44,031 nt of DNA, taken from positions 1 through 44,031 of the forward strand of contig CALWPP010000011.1 of NCBI GenBank assembly GCA_944383455.1, in the 5' to 3' direction. The notes beneath the pieces were generated by a model. The model had not been told where the DNA came from. It saw nothing but the letters and a program-made list of their open reading frames with translations, and did not search any database. The translations under genes were made by a program, and so were the position numbers. This document shows, piece after piece, positions 7,564-15,928 of the stretch. This stretch comes from an uncultured Peptostreptococcaceae bacterium (lineage in GTDB: Bacteria; Bacillota; Clostridia; Peptostreptococcales; Peptostreptococcaceae). Each line of letters opens with the position of its first letter. Within the stretch, counting starts at the first letter, position 1.

Positions 7564-8049
7564 ATGAAATTTAGTGAAGTAAAAGAACTTATAGAGATTG
7601 TAAATAGTTCTGATTTATCTTATTTTGAAGTTAGTATTGAAAATGGATACGTAAAAATGGATAAATCTTTATCAAGAAGTATAGATTCAAAAATAAATAC
7701 TACAAGTGATAAGGAAGATAATAATTTAAATAAAGATATAAAACCTAAAATGGAAGAAAATATTACTTCAAACAAACAAGTTGATGAAATTATAACAAAT
7801 AATGAAGACTTTGAGTTTATAAAAAGCCCAATAGTAGGAACTTTTTATAAGGCATCTTCTCCAGAGAGTGACCCTTTTGTTTGTGAAGGTCAAAAAGTCT
7901 CAAAAGGTGATGTTTTATGTATTGTTGAAGCTATGAAACTTATGAATGAAATTAATGCAGAGTTTGATTTTGAAGTAGTTAGTGTTTTAGTTGAAGATGG
8001 TACTATGGTTGAGTATAATCAGGACCTATTCAAAGTAAGGAGAAAATAA
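7564..8049 (+). CDS. accB: Biotin carboxyl carrier protein of acetyl-CoA carboxylase
   Basis: AccB carries biotin between the carboxylase and carboxyltransferase halves of acetyl-CoA carboxylase. The C-terminal lipoyl/biotinyl domain (about 85-161) holds the biotinylation motif EAMKLMNE with Lys125, and the preceding [18 protein letters not shown] is typical. The linker (about 35-82) is Lys/Asp/Asn-rich instead of the usual Pro/Ala-rich arm, as expected from the AT-rich codon use. Its stop overlaps the fabZ start (ATAATG). Confidence 0.95.
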   Translation: MKFSEVKELIEIVNSSDLSYFEVSIENGYVKMDKSLSRSIDSKINTTSDKEDNNLNKDIKPKMEENITSNKQVDEIITNNEDFEFIKSPIVGTFYKASSPESDPFVCEGQKVSKGDVLCIVEAMKLMNEINAEFDFEVVSVLVEDGTMVEYNQDLFKVRRK

Positions 8050-8471
8050 TGCTTGATATAAAACAAATAAAAGAAATAATACCTCATAGATATCCATTTT
8101 TGCTTGTTGATAGAGTAGAAGAAGTTGTAGAGGGAGTAAGTGCTAAAGGTTATAAAAATGTTAGTGCAAATGAAGTTTTTTTCAATGGACATTTTCCAGA
8201 ATATCCTGTTATGCCAGGAGTGTTAATTTTAGAAGCTTTAGCACAACTTGGAGCTATTTCAATTTTATCAAAAGAAGAATTTAAAGGAAAAATTGGATTT
8301 TTAGCAGGTGCTGATAAAGTAAGATGGAAAAAGCAGGTTGTACCAGGTGATAGGCTTGATTTATCAATTGAAATAATAAAAATGAAGGGTAGTATAGGAG
8401 TAGGAAGAGGAATTGCCACAGTTGATGGTAAAAAAGTTTGTGAAGGCGAGATAATGTTTGCTATAGGATAG
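8049..8471 (+). CDS. fabZ: 3-hydroxyacyl-ACP dehydratase
   Basis: FabZ removes water from 3-hydroxyacyl-ACP to give the trans-2-enoyl substrate for FabK. The 140-aa hot-dog-fold protein has [11 protein letters not shown] near the N-terminus and the catalytic His48 ([12 protein letters not shown]) and Glu62 (LEALAQ). Its ATG overlaps the accB stop by one base, so translation is probably coupled. No separate isomerase (fabM/fabN) is in the cluster, so unsaturated-acid synthesis is not explained by these genes. Confidence 0.96.
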   Translation: MLDIKQIKEIIPHRYPFLLVDRVEEVVEGVSAKGYKNVSANEVFFNGHFPEYPVMPGVLILEALAQLGAISILSKEEFKGKIGFLAGADKVRWKKQVVPGDRLDLSIEIIKMKGSIGVGRGIATVDGKKVCEGEIMFAIG

Positions 8472-8479
8472 GTGATAAT

Positions 8480-9832
8480 ATGTTTAAAAAGATACTTATA
8501 GCTAACAGAGGAGAGATTGCTGTTAGAATAATTAGGGCTTGTAGAGAACTTGGAATAGAAACTGTTTCAATATATTCAGAAGCTGATAAAGATGCACTTC
8601 ATACACAAATTGCAGATTATGCAGTTTGTGTTGGTCCATATAAATCTAAAGATAGTTATTTGAATATAACTAATATATTAAGCGCCTGTATATTAACAGG
8701 GTGTGAAGCTATTCACCCAGGATTTGGATTTTTATCTGAAAATGCTAAATTTGCAAAAATGTGTGAAGAATGTGGAATAAAATTTATTGGACCTGATTAT
8801 AAAACAATAGAGCTTATGGGAGATAAATCAAAAGCTCGTGAGATAATGAAAAAACATAATGTTCCTGTTGTTAATGGTTTTGAAGGCGAAATTGAAAGTG
8901 TAGAAATAGCATATGAAATAGCAAAAGAAATTGGAACTCCACTTATGATAAAAGCATCAAGTGGTGGCGGTGGAAAAGGAATAAGGATTGTAAAAGACTT
9001 AAATGACTTTAAAAGAAATTACGAAACTGCAAAGGCTGAGGCTAAAGCTTGTTTTGATGATGATAGAATTTATATAGAAAAATATATTGAAAGACCAAGA
9101 CATATTGAATTTCAAATAATTGCAGATGAACATAAAAACATAATTCATTTAGGAGAAAGAGAATGCTCTTTACAAAGAAATAATCAAAAAGTTTTAGAAG
9201 AAGCTCCATCAGTTTTTCTTGATGAAAATTTAAGAAAAAAAATGGGTGAAGTTGCTATAAATGCAGCTAAAGCTGTTGATTACAAAAATGTTGGTACTAT
9301 TGAGTTTTTAGTAGATAAAGATTCAAATTTCTACTTTATGGAAATGAATACTAGAATTCAAGTAGAACATCCTGTAACTGAAATGGTAACGGGAATTGAT
9401 ATAGTAAAAGAGCAAATAAAAATAGCTTATGGAGAAAAACTTTCAATAAAACAAGAGGATATAAAAATAAAAGGTCATGCGATTGAATGCAGAATTAATG
9501 CTGAAGACCCTGCTAATAACTTTGCACCATCTCCAGGCAAAATAACAGAACTTAATATTCCAGCAGGCTTTGGTGTTAGAATGGATAGTGCCATTTATTG
9601 TGGATATAAAATACCTCCTTTTTATGACTCTATGATAGGGAAATTAATAACTTATGGAGAAACTAGGGAAGAAGCTATAATCAGAATGAAAAGATGCTTG
9701 AATGAATTTGCAATAGGTGGTATAAAGAATAATCTAGAGTTTCATTACAGACTTTTAGAAGATAAAGATTTTCAAGAAGGAAACTATTATACATCATTTT
9801 TAAGTGAAAAGATGGTGAAAAAAGATGATTAA
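8480..9832 (+). CDS. accC: Biotin carboxylase subunit of acetyl-CoA carboxylase
   Basis: AccC uses ATP and bicarbonate to carboxylate the biotin on AccB. The 450-aa ATP-grasp enzyme begins with the canonical [18 protein letters not shown], has the glycine-rich ATP loop [14 protein letters not shown] and the [10 protein letters not shown] segment near the active site, and is normal in length. Its end overlaps accD by eight bases. Confidence 0.96.
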   Translation: MFKKILIANRGEIAVRIIRACRELGIETVSIYSEADKDALHTQIADYAVCVGPYKSKDSYLNITNILSACILTGCEAIHPGFGFLSENAKFAKMCEECGIKFIGPDYKTIELMGDKSKAREIMKKHNVPVVNGFEGEIESVEIAYEIAKEIGTPLMIKASSGGGGKGIRIVKDLNDFKRNYETAKAEAKACFDDDRIYIEKYIERPRHIEFQIIADEHKNIIHLGERECSLQRNNQKVLEEAPSVFLDENLRKKMGEVAINAAKAVDYKNVGTIEFLVDKDSNFYFMEMNTRIQVEHPVTEMVTGIDIVKEQIKIAYGEKLSIKQEDIKIKGHAIECRINAEDPANNFAPSPGKITELNIPAGFGVRMDSAIYCGYKIPPFYDSMIGKLITYGETREEAIIRMKRCLNEFAIGGIKNNLEFHYRLLEDKDFQEGNYYTSFLSEKMVKKDD

Positions 9833-10697
9833 ACATTTACTTAGAAAAAAAGAATACGTTACAATAAGTAAGAGAAATTTCGATGAAGTATCTTCAAAAA
9901 TTAATATACCTGATGGTAAATGGCTAAATTGTCCTAAGTGTAAAAATATAATATATAAAGAAGATTTAGAAAAAAATAATAATGTATGTATTAACTGTGG
10001 GTATCATTTTAATTTAGATTCAAAATCTAGAATAAAGAATATTTTTGATGAGAATTCTTTTGTAGAGCTTTTTAAATATATATTATTAGCTAATCCTCTT
10101 GATTTTCCAGATTATGAAAAAAAACTAGAAGACAATAAGAAAAAAAGTGGATTAGATGAAGCTTGTATAACTGGATACGGTTTTATAAATAGTAAAAAAG
10201 TATGTGCCTGCATTATGGATAATAGATTTTTAATGGGAAGTATGGGATGCACAGTTGGAGAAAAGATAACTAGTTTAGTTGAATATGCAACTGATGAAAA
10301 TCTACCTGTTATAATATTTACAACATCAGGCGGAGCTAGAATGCAAGAAGGTATTTTTTCCCTTATGCAAATGGCAAAGATATCTCAAGCTATATCAAGA
10401 CATTCTGAAAAAAGACTTTTATATATAACTGTAATAACAACTCCAACTACAGGAGGAGTAACTGCAAGTTTTGCTATGCAAGGAGATATAATTTTGGCAG
10501 AGCCAGGAGCAACTATTGGTTTTGCAGGTAGAAGAGTAATTGAAGGAACTATAAAACAAAAACTTCCAGATGAATTTCAGACATCAGAATTTTTACTTGA
10601 AAAAGGATTTATAGATAAAATAGTAAAAAGAAAAGATTTAAAAAATACTTTATCAAAAATACTAAAATTACATGGAGTTGTTGAAAATGAAAGTTAA
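9825..10697 (+). CDS. accD: Acetyl-CoA carboxylase carboxyltransferase beta subunit
   Basis: AccD forms the carboxyltransferase with AccA and hands CO2 from biotin to acetyl-CoA. The N-terminal four-cysteine zinc ribbon (CPKC and CINCG around residues 38-62) and the crotonase-fold core with [11 protein letters not shown] and [13 protein letters not shown] identify it. The 290-aa length is usual. It overlaps accC upstream and accA downstream by 8 and 11 bases, so the two carboxyltransferase subunits are translationally coupled, which fits their 1:1 assembly. Confidence 0.95.
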   Translation: MIKHLLRKKEYVTISKRNFDEVSSKINIPDGKWLNCPKCKNIIYKEDLEKNNNVCINCGYHFNLDSKSRIKNIFDENSFVELFKYILLANPLDFPDYEKKLEDNKKKSGLDEACITGYGFINSKKVCACIMDNRFLMGSMGCTVGEKITSLVEYATDENLPVIIFTTSGGARMQEGIFSLMQMAKISQAISRHSEKRLLYITVITTPTTGGVTASFAMQGDIILAEPGATIGFAGRRVIEGTIKQKLPDEFQTSEFLLEKGFIDKIVKRKDLKNTLSKILKLHGVVENES

Positions 10698-11487
10698 ATC
10701 TCCTTATGAAATAGTTTCTTTGGCAAGACATAAGGATAGACCTAATGCAAAGTTTTATATAGAAACTATATTTGATGATTTTATAGAATTTCATGGAGAT
10801 AGATGTTATAAAGATGATTTAGCTATAATTGGTGGAATTGCATCGATTAATAATAAAAATGTAACTGTAATTGGAATAAACAAAGGAAAAACTACATCTG
10901 AAAACCTAAAAACAAATTTTGGTATGCCACATCCTGAAGGATATAGAAAAGCTTTAAGACTTATGAAACAAGCAGAAAAATTCAATAGACCAATAATTTG
11001 TTTTGTAGATACTCCAGGTGCTTTTTGTGGGATTGAAGCTGAAGAAAGAGGTCAAGGAGAAGCTATAGCAAAAAATTTACTTGAAATGAGCAGTATAAAA
11101 GTTCCAATAATTTCTATTATAATTGGTGAAGGTGGAAGTGGAGGAGCTTTAGCATTAGCTGTTGCAAATAAAGTTTATATGCTAGAAAATTCTATTTATT
11201 CAATATTATCCCCAGAAGGTTTTGCATCTATTTTATGGAAAGATTCAAGTAAAGTAAAAGAAGCTTGTGATGTTATGAAAATAACTTCAACTGACCTTTT
11301 AGAGTTTAAAATTATAGATGGAGTAATTGAAGAAGTTGATGGTGGAGCTCAAAATAACAAAGAAGCAGTTTCATCTAATATAAAAAATTTGTTAATTAAT
11401 GAATTAAATTTATTTGAAAATTTATCTAAAGAAGAAATATTAAATCAAAGATATGAAAAGTTTAGAAATATAGGGAAATTTTATTAA
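10687..11487 (+). CDS. accA: Acetyl-CoA carboxylase carboxyltransferase alpha subunit
   Basis: AccA is the partner of AccD. The crotonase-fold core shows the DRCYKDD region, [22 protein letters not shown] and [16 protein letters not shown] 10687 has GGAG eight bases upstream and gives 266 aa. An in-frame ATG at 10672 lies on that same ribosome-site region and adds only five residues. The N-terminus is shorter than in proteobacteria but typical of firmicutes. This is the last enzyme gene before the regulator. Confidence 0.95.
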   Translation: MKVKSPYEIVSLARHKDRPNAKFYIETIFDDFIEFHGDRCYKDDLAIIGGIASINNKNVTVIGINKGKTTSENLKTNFGMPHPEGYRKALRLMKQAEKFNRPIICFVDTPGAFCGIEAEERGQGEAIAKNLLEMSSIKVPIISIIIGEGGSGGALALAVANKVYMLENSIYSILSPEGFASILWKDSSKVKEACDVMKITSTDLLEFKIIDGVIEEVDGGAQNNKEAVSSNIKNLLINELNLFENLSKEEILNQRYEKFRNIGKFY

Positions 11488-11497
11488 GGGTGCTTAA

Positions 11498-11953
11498 ATG
11501 TCGACTACAGAAGAGATTTTAAATGGATTGTTGGTAGAACTATTTAATGATATATTAAAAATAGAAGAAAAATCTATCAAAAGTAAGAACATAAATGATT
11601 TGACAATGAATGAAATTCATACTATAGAGGCTATTGGTATAAAAAAACCAAAAGCTATGGGAGAAGTTGCAAATGAATTAAAAATATCACTTGGTACTTT
11701 GACTACCTCAGTTAATAGACTTATTCAAAAAGGATATGTAGTAAGAATGAAAGACAAAAATGATAAAAGAGTTGTTTTGATTAGTCTTACAGATAAAGGA
11801 AGAGAAATATACGAAATACATAGAGTTTTTCATCAAGAAATGATAAAATACGTTATTAATGAATGTAATGACGATGAACAAAAGCTATTAACTGATTTAT
11901 TAAGAAGAATAGTTATTTTTTTTGAGAAAAAATATAGTTTGTTAGAAAAATAA
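11498..11953 (+). CDS. fabT: MarR-family transcriptional regulator, FabT-like
   Basis: This 151-aa winged-helix protein has the MarR pattern: an N-terminal dimer helix, the recognition region ISLGTLTTSVNRLIQKGYV (residues 67-85) and the wing MKDKNDKRVVLISLTDKG. It closes the fab-acc operon. Two FabT-type operators sit at the operon promoter, so I infer FabT, a repressor whose DNA binding is strengthened by long-chain acyl-ACP. Feedback would then also lower its own expression. In streptococci fabT sits near fabH rather than at the end. The ribosome site is weak (AAGGGTG), suggesting low output. Confidence 0.85.
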   Translation: MSTTEEILNGLLVELFNDILKIEEKSIKSKNINDLTMNEIHTIEAIGIKKPKAMGEVANELKISLGTLTTSVNRLIQKGYVVRMKDKNDKRVVLISLTDKGREIYEIHRVFHQEMIKYVINECNDDEQKLLTDLLRRIVIFFEKKYSLLEK

Positions 11954-11964
11954 ATATCTATATA

Positions 11965-12003
11965 AAACTATCTTGATAATTTCTTATTAAGATAGTTTTT
12001 TTA
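11965..12003 (+). terminator. Terminator of the fab-acc operon
   Basis: AAACTATCTT (11965-11974) pairs with AAGATAGTTT (11989-11998), followed by a run of T. It is strong and well placed 12 bases after fabT. Confidence 0.85.
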
Positions 12004-12029
12004 TACTTAAAATATTACTTTAAATATTG

Positions 12030-12035
12030 TATAAT
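12030..12035 (+). promoter_or_regulatory. -10 box for the GrpE-like gene
   Basis: A perfect TATAAT lies 27 bases before ATG 12062 and just before the AGGAGGG site. No good -35 hexamer is seen at 16-18 bp, so this is a tentative promoter. Confidence 0.4.
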
Positions 12036-12061
12036 TTAAGTTGTGTGAGGAGGGACTATTT

Positions 12062-12871
12062 ATGAATAAAAATTTACTTTTAAAGTTACTTGATGAAGAA
12101 GAAATAAAAGAAAAAATATTAGATATTGTTTCTTTAAAAATTGAAAATAATAATGGTTATACAAATAGTTTAGCAAATGATGAAAAAGTTGAATTTTTAG
12201 AAGATGAATTAAGTTATCTAAAAGATGAAAATCATATTTTATCTGAGCAAATAAAAGAATCATTACTTTCTGAAATGGAAAAAGATAAAGAAATTGAAGA
12301 ACTAAAAGATAAAAATAAAAGGCTTAACAAAAAGTTACAGGAAACTTTAAAGTTAATTGATGTTGAAAAACAAAACAACATTTTAATATACAAAAACTTA
12401 ACTGAAAAAGATGAAAAACTAGATAATATGGTTAAAAATTATCTTCAAATGGAGAAAAATTATTTAGTTCTTCAAAATATATATTTAATATATGAAAACT
12501 TATCTGAAGAAGTAAAAAATGAGTTAAGTGACATTTTCAAAGGAAATGATGTTGAAACATTTGTTTTCTGTGGTGCACAGTATGATAATATTGAAATGCT
12601 TTGGGACTTTATAAAAGATAAGATTATTCAAGGTGAAACTAAAGAGGTTGAAAGTTTAGAGAAAATATTTGATTATTTCTTTAAAAAGTATAACACTATT
12701 TATGATGAACCATTATATGAATTTATAGATGATGAAGAAGAATATGATAGTAAGTTGCATACTAAAATAAAGGATAGTAAGACAAATAAAAAAATAAAGT
12801 CGATACTTCTTAGAGGATACAAAAATACAAGTACTTCTAAAGTTATCAAAAAAACACTTGTAAAGATATAA
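12062..12871 (+). CDS. Divergent GrpE-like coiled-coil protein
   Basis: I first read this 269-aa acidic protein as an unknown coiled coil (long heptad region about 40-150). The last ~45 residues, however, follow the pattern of the GrpE beta-domain: YDSKLHTKI, then ILLRGYKN, then a terminal IKKTLVKI, compared with FDPNLHEA...VLQKGY...RPALVKV in GrpE. GrpE exchanges nucleotide on Hsp70. This protein is longer than housekeeping GrpE (about 180-200 aa) and no dnaK or hrcA is adjacent, so it is probably a specialised relative. ATG 12062 follows GAGGAGGG; an upstream in-frame GTG at 12041 lacks one. The stator-like genes begin about 1.1 kb downstream, which may be meaningful. Confidence 0.6.
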   Translation: MNKNLLLKLLDEEEIKEKILDIVSLKIENNNGYTNSLANDEKVEFLEDELSYLKDENHILSEQIKESLLSEMEKDKEIEELKDKNKRLNKKLQETLKLIDVEKQNNILIYKNLTEKDEKLDNMVKNYLQMEKNYLVLQNIYLIYENLSEEVKNELSDIFKGNDVETFVFCGAQYDNIEMLWDFIKDKIIQGETKEVESLEKIFDYFFKKYNTIYDEPLYEFIDDEEEYDSKLHTKIKDSKTNKKIKSILLRGYKNTSTSKVIKKTLVKI

Positions 12872-12910
12872 ATAAAACCCTTTTAGAAATTTTCTAAAAG
12901 GGTTTTATTT
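12870..12910. terminator. Bidirectional terminator between convergent genes
   Basis: AAATAAAACCCTTTTAGAAA (12870-12889) is the exact reverse complement of 12891-12910, a 20-bp perfect inverted repeat with A and T runs on both sides. It serves the GrpE-like gene on the plus strand and the antiporter on the minus strand. Confidence 0.9.
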
Positions 12911-13853
12911 ATCTAATTATTGTATATGCCATATAAACTACATATAAAGCTATTAGTATAAATCCTTGAGTTTTTACAAGTGTGTTATTTTTCTTCATAA
13001 ATATGAATAATAAAATAGTTATTAAATTCATAAATATAACATCAATAACTGCAAATAAACTTATTTCTATTGCATTTATAGTAGTTGATAAACCTAATAC
13101 AAATAATATATTAAAGATATTTGAACCGATAACATTTCCTATTGCAATATCTGTCTCACCCTTTTTAACAGCAACAACAGAAGTTACAAACTCAGGTAAA
13201 GAAGTACCAACAGCAACTATTGTAAGACCAACTAAATTAGCACTCATACCAAAATTAGTTGCTATAGTTGTTGCAGAGTCAACTACCATATCTCCACCTA
13301 TTACTATACCAGTAGCACCTAAAAGACTAAGCCCTATAGTAAATATCATTGGAGTATCGTTTGGTACATCAAGTGCAATAGCTTCTTCAGTTTTTTCTTC
13401 ATTTTTTGATTCTTTCATAGCAGTTTTAATTGTATCTACTAAAAAGTAAACAAAAGTTATTAAAAACAATATTCCCTCAGCTCTTGATATATATTTATCA
13501 CTTGAAAATAGTAAAAGTAATAAACTTACAATAATTAAAAAAGGAGTATCTTTTTTTATTGTATTTTTTTCAACTGGAAGAGTCGCAATAACTGATGAAA
13601 CACCTAAAACAACAAGTATATTAAAAAAGTTTGAACCAACAACATTTGCAACTGCCATATCGTTTTGACCAGAAAGTGAAGAAGTTATACTAACTGCAGC
13701 CTCTGGTGCAGATGTTCCCATAGCAACTATAGTAAGACCTATAACCATAGGTGGAACGTTAAATCTCTTTGCTATTGAAGAAGAACCTTCAACAAAAACG
13801 TCAGCTCCTTTTATAAGAAAAAAGAATCCAATAAGTAGTAAAATAAATTCCAT
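12909..13853 (-). CDS. Calcium/sodium antiporter (CaCA family, YrbG type)
   Basis: This 314-aa membrane protein consists of two inverted Na_Ca_ex repeats. The alpha-1 motif has GTSAPEAAVS and NVVGSNFFNILVVLG, and the alpha-2 motif VGTSLPEFVTS and NVIGSNIFNILFVLG; the Glu and Asn residues there form the ion site in characterised exchangers. About ten hydrophobic helices span the chain, with a polar Lys/Glu-rich loop near residues 145-165. It likely exchanges Na+ or H+ for Ca2+. It starts after CGAGGAGAA and stands alone on the minus strand, splitting the GrpE-like gene from the channel genes. Confidence 0.93.
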   Translation of the reverse strand: MEFILLLIGFFFLIKGADVFVEGSSSIAKRFNVPPMVIGLTIVAMGTSAPEAAVSITSSLSGQNDMAVANVVGSNFFNILVVLGVSSVIATLPVEKNTIKKDTPFLIIVSLLLLLFSSDKYISRAEGILFLITFVYFLVDTIKTAMKESKNEEKTEEAIALDVPNDTPMIFTIGLSLLGATGIVIGGDMVVDSATTIATNFGMSANLVGLTIVAVGTSLPEFVTSVVAVKKGETDIAIGNVIGSNIFNILFVLGLSTTINAIEISLFAVIDVIFMNLITILLFIFMKKNNTLVKTQGFILIALYVVYMAYTIIR

Positions 13854-13985
13854 TTTTTTCTCCTCGATACTAAAAATTTAATTTTTAAACAAACAAAAGT
13901 ATAACATTTATGTAAATATGTTGTAAAGGAGTATATAAAATTTATTTTAGTAGTATTTTTGCACAATTTATTTCATAAGATTAAG

Positions 13986-13991
13986 TATAAT
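13986..13991 (+). promoter_or_regulatory. Possible -10 box for the stator-like operon
   Basis: TATAAT lies 45 bases before the MotA-like start. The nearest -35-like TTGCAC (13959-13964) is 21 bp upstream, longer than ideal. Tentative. Confidence 0.35.
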
Positions 13992-14030
13992 TTTTAAAAT
14001 AAAATTATTATAACTAAGGAGATGAGTTTT

Positions 14031-15272
14031 TTGGAAAGGATTGTAATAAATTCTATAACAATATTTTTTATAGCATTAATAATTACATATACAGTTTTAA
14101 ATTTAATATCAAATAAGTTCTTATATGAATTTATAAATGAAGACTACAAAAAAATATCTAGTGATTATAAAAGAAATGAACTCTATAATAAAGTAAAATC
14201 AAAATATAAACTATATATTATTGAAAATCAAAATGCAAATATTAATATATCTTCGTTTATAGAGGAGATATTAAGTGAATTTAGCTATAAAGAAAAGGCA
14301 GTAATAGAAAGAATAAAAAAAATAAAAAGTTCATCATCAAATGTAATATTATTAGGAGTTTTGGGGACGTTTATTGGACTTAGTGCAATGCTTTTTACAA
14401 TAAATACAAAGGACATTGTAAATTCACTTCCAAGTACAATCGATAGTATGCAAACAGGATTTATAACTAGTATATTTGGAATAATATCTTCAATAATAAT
14501 AAATTATTATGTAGAAAATAAAAGTTGTGAATATTCTTTAACTAGGCTAATGCTAAGAATAGAAAATCTTCTTACAACAGAAATAACTCACGAGAAATCA
14601 CAAAGTATTGACTCAAAAATAGAAGATGTTAAAAATACTATAAAAGAAATAAGTAATTCTATAAAATCAATAGAAAGGTTTGATCAAATATCAAAAGATT
14701 TAAATGAATTTAATAATCAATTTATAAGTGGAGTTGAGGCTTTAAAAGAGTTACTTTATGGTTCTAAAGATTCAATAAAAATATTTGACCAAGACATAAG
14801 AAAACTTGATAAGCAATTTAGTATTATGAATATGAAGTTTAAAACTTTATTTGATAAATATGATGAACTTGATACCATAAACAAAGAAATTTTAAGTGGT
14901 GTTATTGAAAGTTCAAGTAATATAAAAGAAAGTACAAAAATACAAAATAATATAAAAGAGTATATAAAAAATTCTATATCAAGTTTTTCTCTTTATGAGA
15001 GAATAACACAAGACTTTTTAAATAAACTTATATTCCATGAAAATGATATGGCAGAAAAAAATCTAGATTTTATAAATGATAACAAAAAACTTGATAAATC
15101 AGTTGAAGAATTATCAAAAGCAATTACAACTTCATCAAATGATTTATCTTATAAATTAAATACAATAATTGATTTTATTGATGAATATAAAGATTTTATT
15201 TCAAAGAAAGAAGATATAATTTTAAGTGATGAATATGAAATAGACTATAGTGGTGAAGTAAATGATAGATAA
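14031..15272 (+). CDS. MotA/TolQ/ExbB-like proton-channel protein with long coiled-coil tail
   Basis: The 413-aa protein has one N-terminal membrane helix (about 7-27), a cytosolic stretch and two closely spaced helices (about 104-124 and 140-161) with the family pattern VLGTFIGLS and MQTGFITSIFGIISS. About 250 mostly helical residues follow. In MotA and ZorA the channel forms a pentamer around a MotB or ZorB dimer and turns ion flow into motion or signal. TTG 14031 sits nine bases after AAGGAG. The ATG at 14022 directly touches that site, so I chose TTG. It overlaps the OmpA-like gene by 11 bases. No flagellar or tonB genes are near, so the motor's load is unknown. Confidence 0.8.
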   Translation: MERIVINSITIFFIALIITYTVLNLISNKFLYEFINEDYKKISSDYKRNELYNKVKSKYKLYIIENQNANINISSFIEEILSEFSYKEKAVIERIKKIKSSSSNVILLGVLGTFIGLSAMLFTINTKDIVNSLPSTIDSMQTGFITSIFGIISSIIINYYVENKSCEYSLTRLMLRIENLLTTEITHEKSQSIDSKIEDVKNTIKEISNSIKSIERFDQISKDLNEFNNQFISGVEALKELLYGSKDSIKIFDQDIRKLDKQFSIMNMKFKTLFDKYDELDTINKEILSGVIESSSNIKESTKIQNNIKEYIKNSISSFSLYERITQDFLNKLIFHENDMAEKNLDFINDNKKLDKSVEELSKAITTSSNDLSYKLNTIIDFIDEYKDFISKKEDIILSDEYEIDYSGEVNDR

Positions 15273-15888
15273 ATATAGAAAAACTATAAATAAAGAAGTT
15301 GAAAAAAGTAATTTTTGGCCAACATTTACAGACCTTATATGTTCAGTTTTGATGGTTGTTACATTACTTTTATTTAGTAGTGAGAGTATTCATAGTTCTG
15401 TTGAAAATGATATATCAGAAAAGATAAAAGAGTCTGTAAAGGAAACTGTAGATATTACTAAGGTAGATATAACAGTAGATGAAGAAACTGGTAAAATAAC
15501 TTTTGGAGAAAGTACTATGTTTGATTTAGATAGTGCTATCTTAAAGCCTGAAGCAAAGGAAATGCTTAAAAAATTTATCCCATCATACATAGAAACTATC
15601 TATTCTGATTATGAAAAGAACATAGAAAAAATAGTAATAAAAGGGCATACTGATGATTCTGGAAGTTATTTATATAATCTTGATTTATCACAACAAAGAG
15701 CATTAAGTGTTGCAAAATTTATTGTATCAGATGAGATAGGAGATTATAAATATAAAGATAGAGTTTTAAAAGATATAGAAGCTATAGGTCGTTCAGAAGC
15801 AGAACTTATATTAAATGAAGATAAAAGTATAAATAAAAATGCATCAAGAAGGGTCGAGATAAATTATGAACTTAATATAGAAAATTAA
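15262..15888 (+). CDS. MotB/ZorB-like OmpA-domain protein
   Basis: The 208-aa protein has a short cytosolic N-terminus, one membrane helix (about 25-42) preceded by FWPTFTDL, and an OmpA peptidoglycan-binding domain (about 95-205: GHTDDSG, NLDLSQQRA, NASRRVEI). Asp24 at the membrane entry corresponds to the ion-carrying Asp of MotB and ZorB. The order of MotA-like then MotB-like, with an 11-base overlap, indicates a translationally coupled stator. The OmpA domain would anchor the complex to the cell wall. The helix pattern FTDLI resembles ZorB more than flagellar MotB, but no Zorya nuclease or helicase genes follow. Confidence 0.85.
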   Translation: MIDKYRKTINKEVEKSNFWPTFTDLICSVLMVVTLLLFSSESIHSSVENDISEKIKESVKETVDITKVDITVDEETGKITFGESTMFDLDSAILKPEAKEMLKKFIPSYIETIYSDYEKNIEKIVIKGHTDDSGSYLYNLDLSQQRALSVAKFIVSDEIGDYKYKDRVLKDIEAIGRSEAELILNEDKSINKNASRRVEINYELNIEN

Positions 15889-15915
15889 GGCTACTTTTTA
15901 AAGTAGCTTTTATTT
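15888..15915 (+). terminator. Hairpin between the OmpA-like and kinase genes
   Basis: GCTACTTT (15890-15897) pairs with AAAGTAGC (15900-15907), followed by TTTTATTTTA. It falls in the 40-base gap before the kinase, so it may reduce kinase expression compared with the channel genes. Confidence 0.65.
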
Positions 15916-15928
15916 TAGGAGGATTTTT

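Noticed and set aside
12982..13449. A 155-codon open frame on the plus strand
   Set aside because: It lies wholly opposite the antiporter gene, lacks a ribosome site and has no recognisable motif; the minus-strand protein is a clear family member.
14031..15888. Flagellar motAB
   Set aside because: No flagellar gene is in the window, the MotA-like protein has three rather than four helices and a long tail, and the MotB-like helix resembles ZorB.
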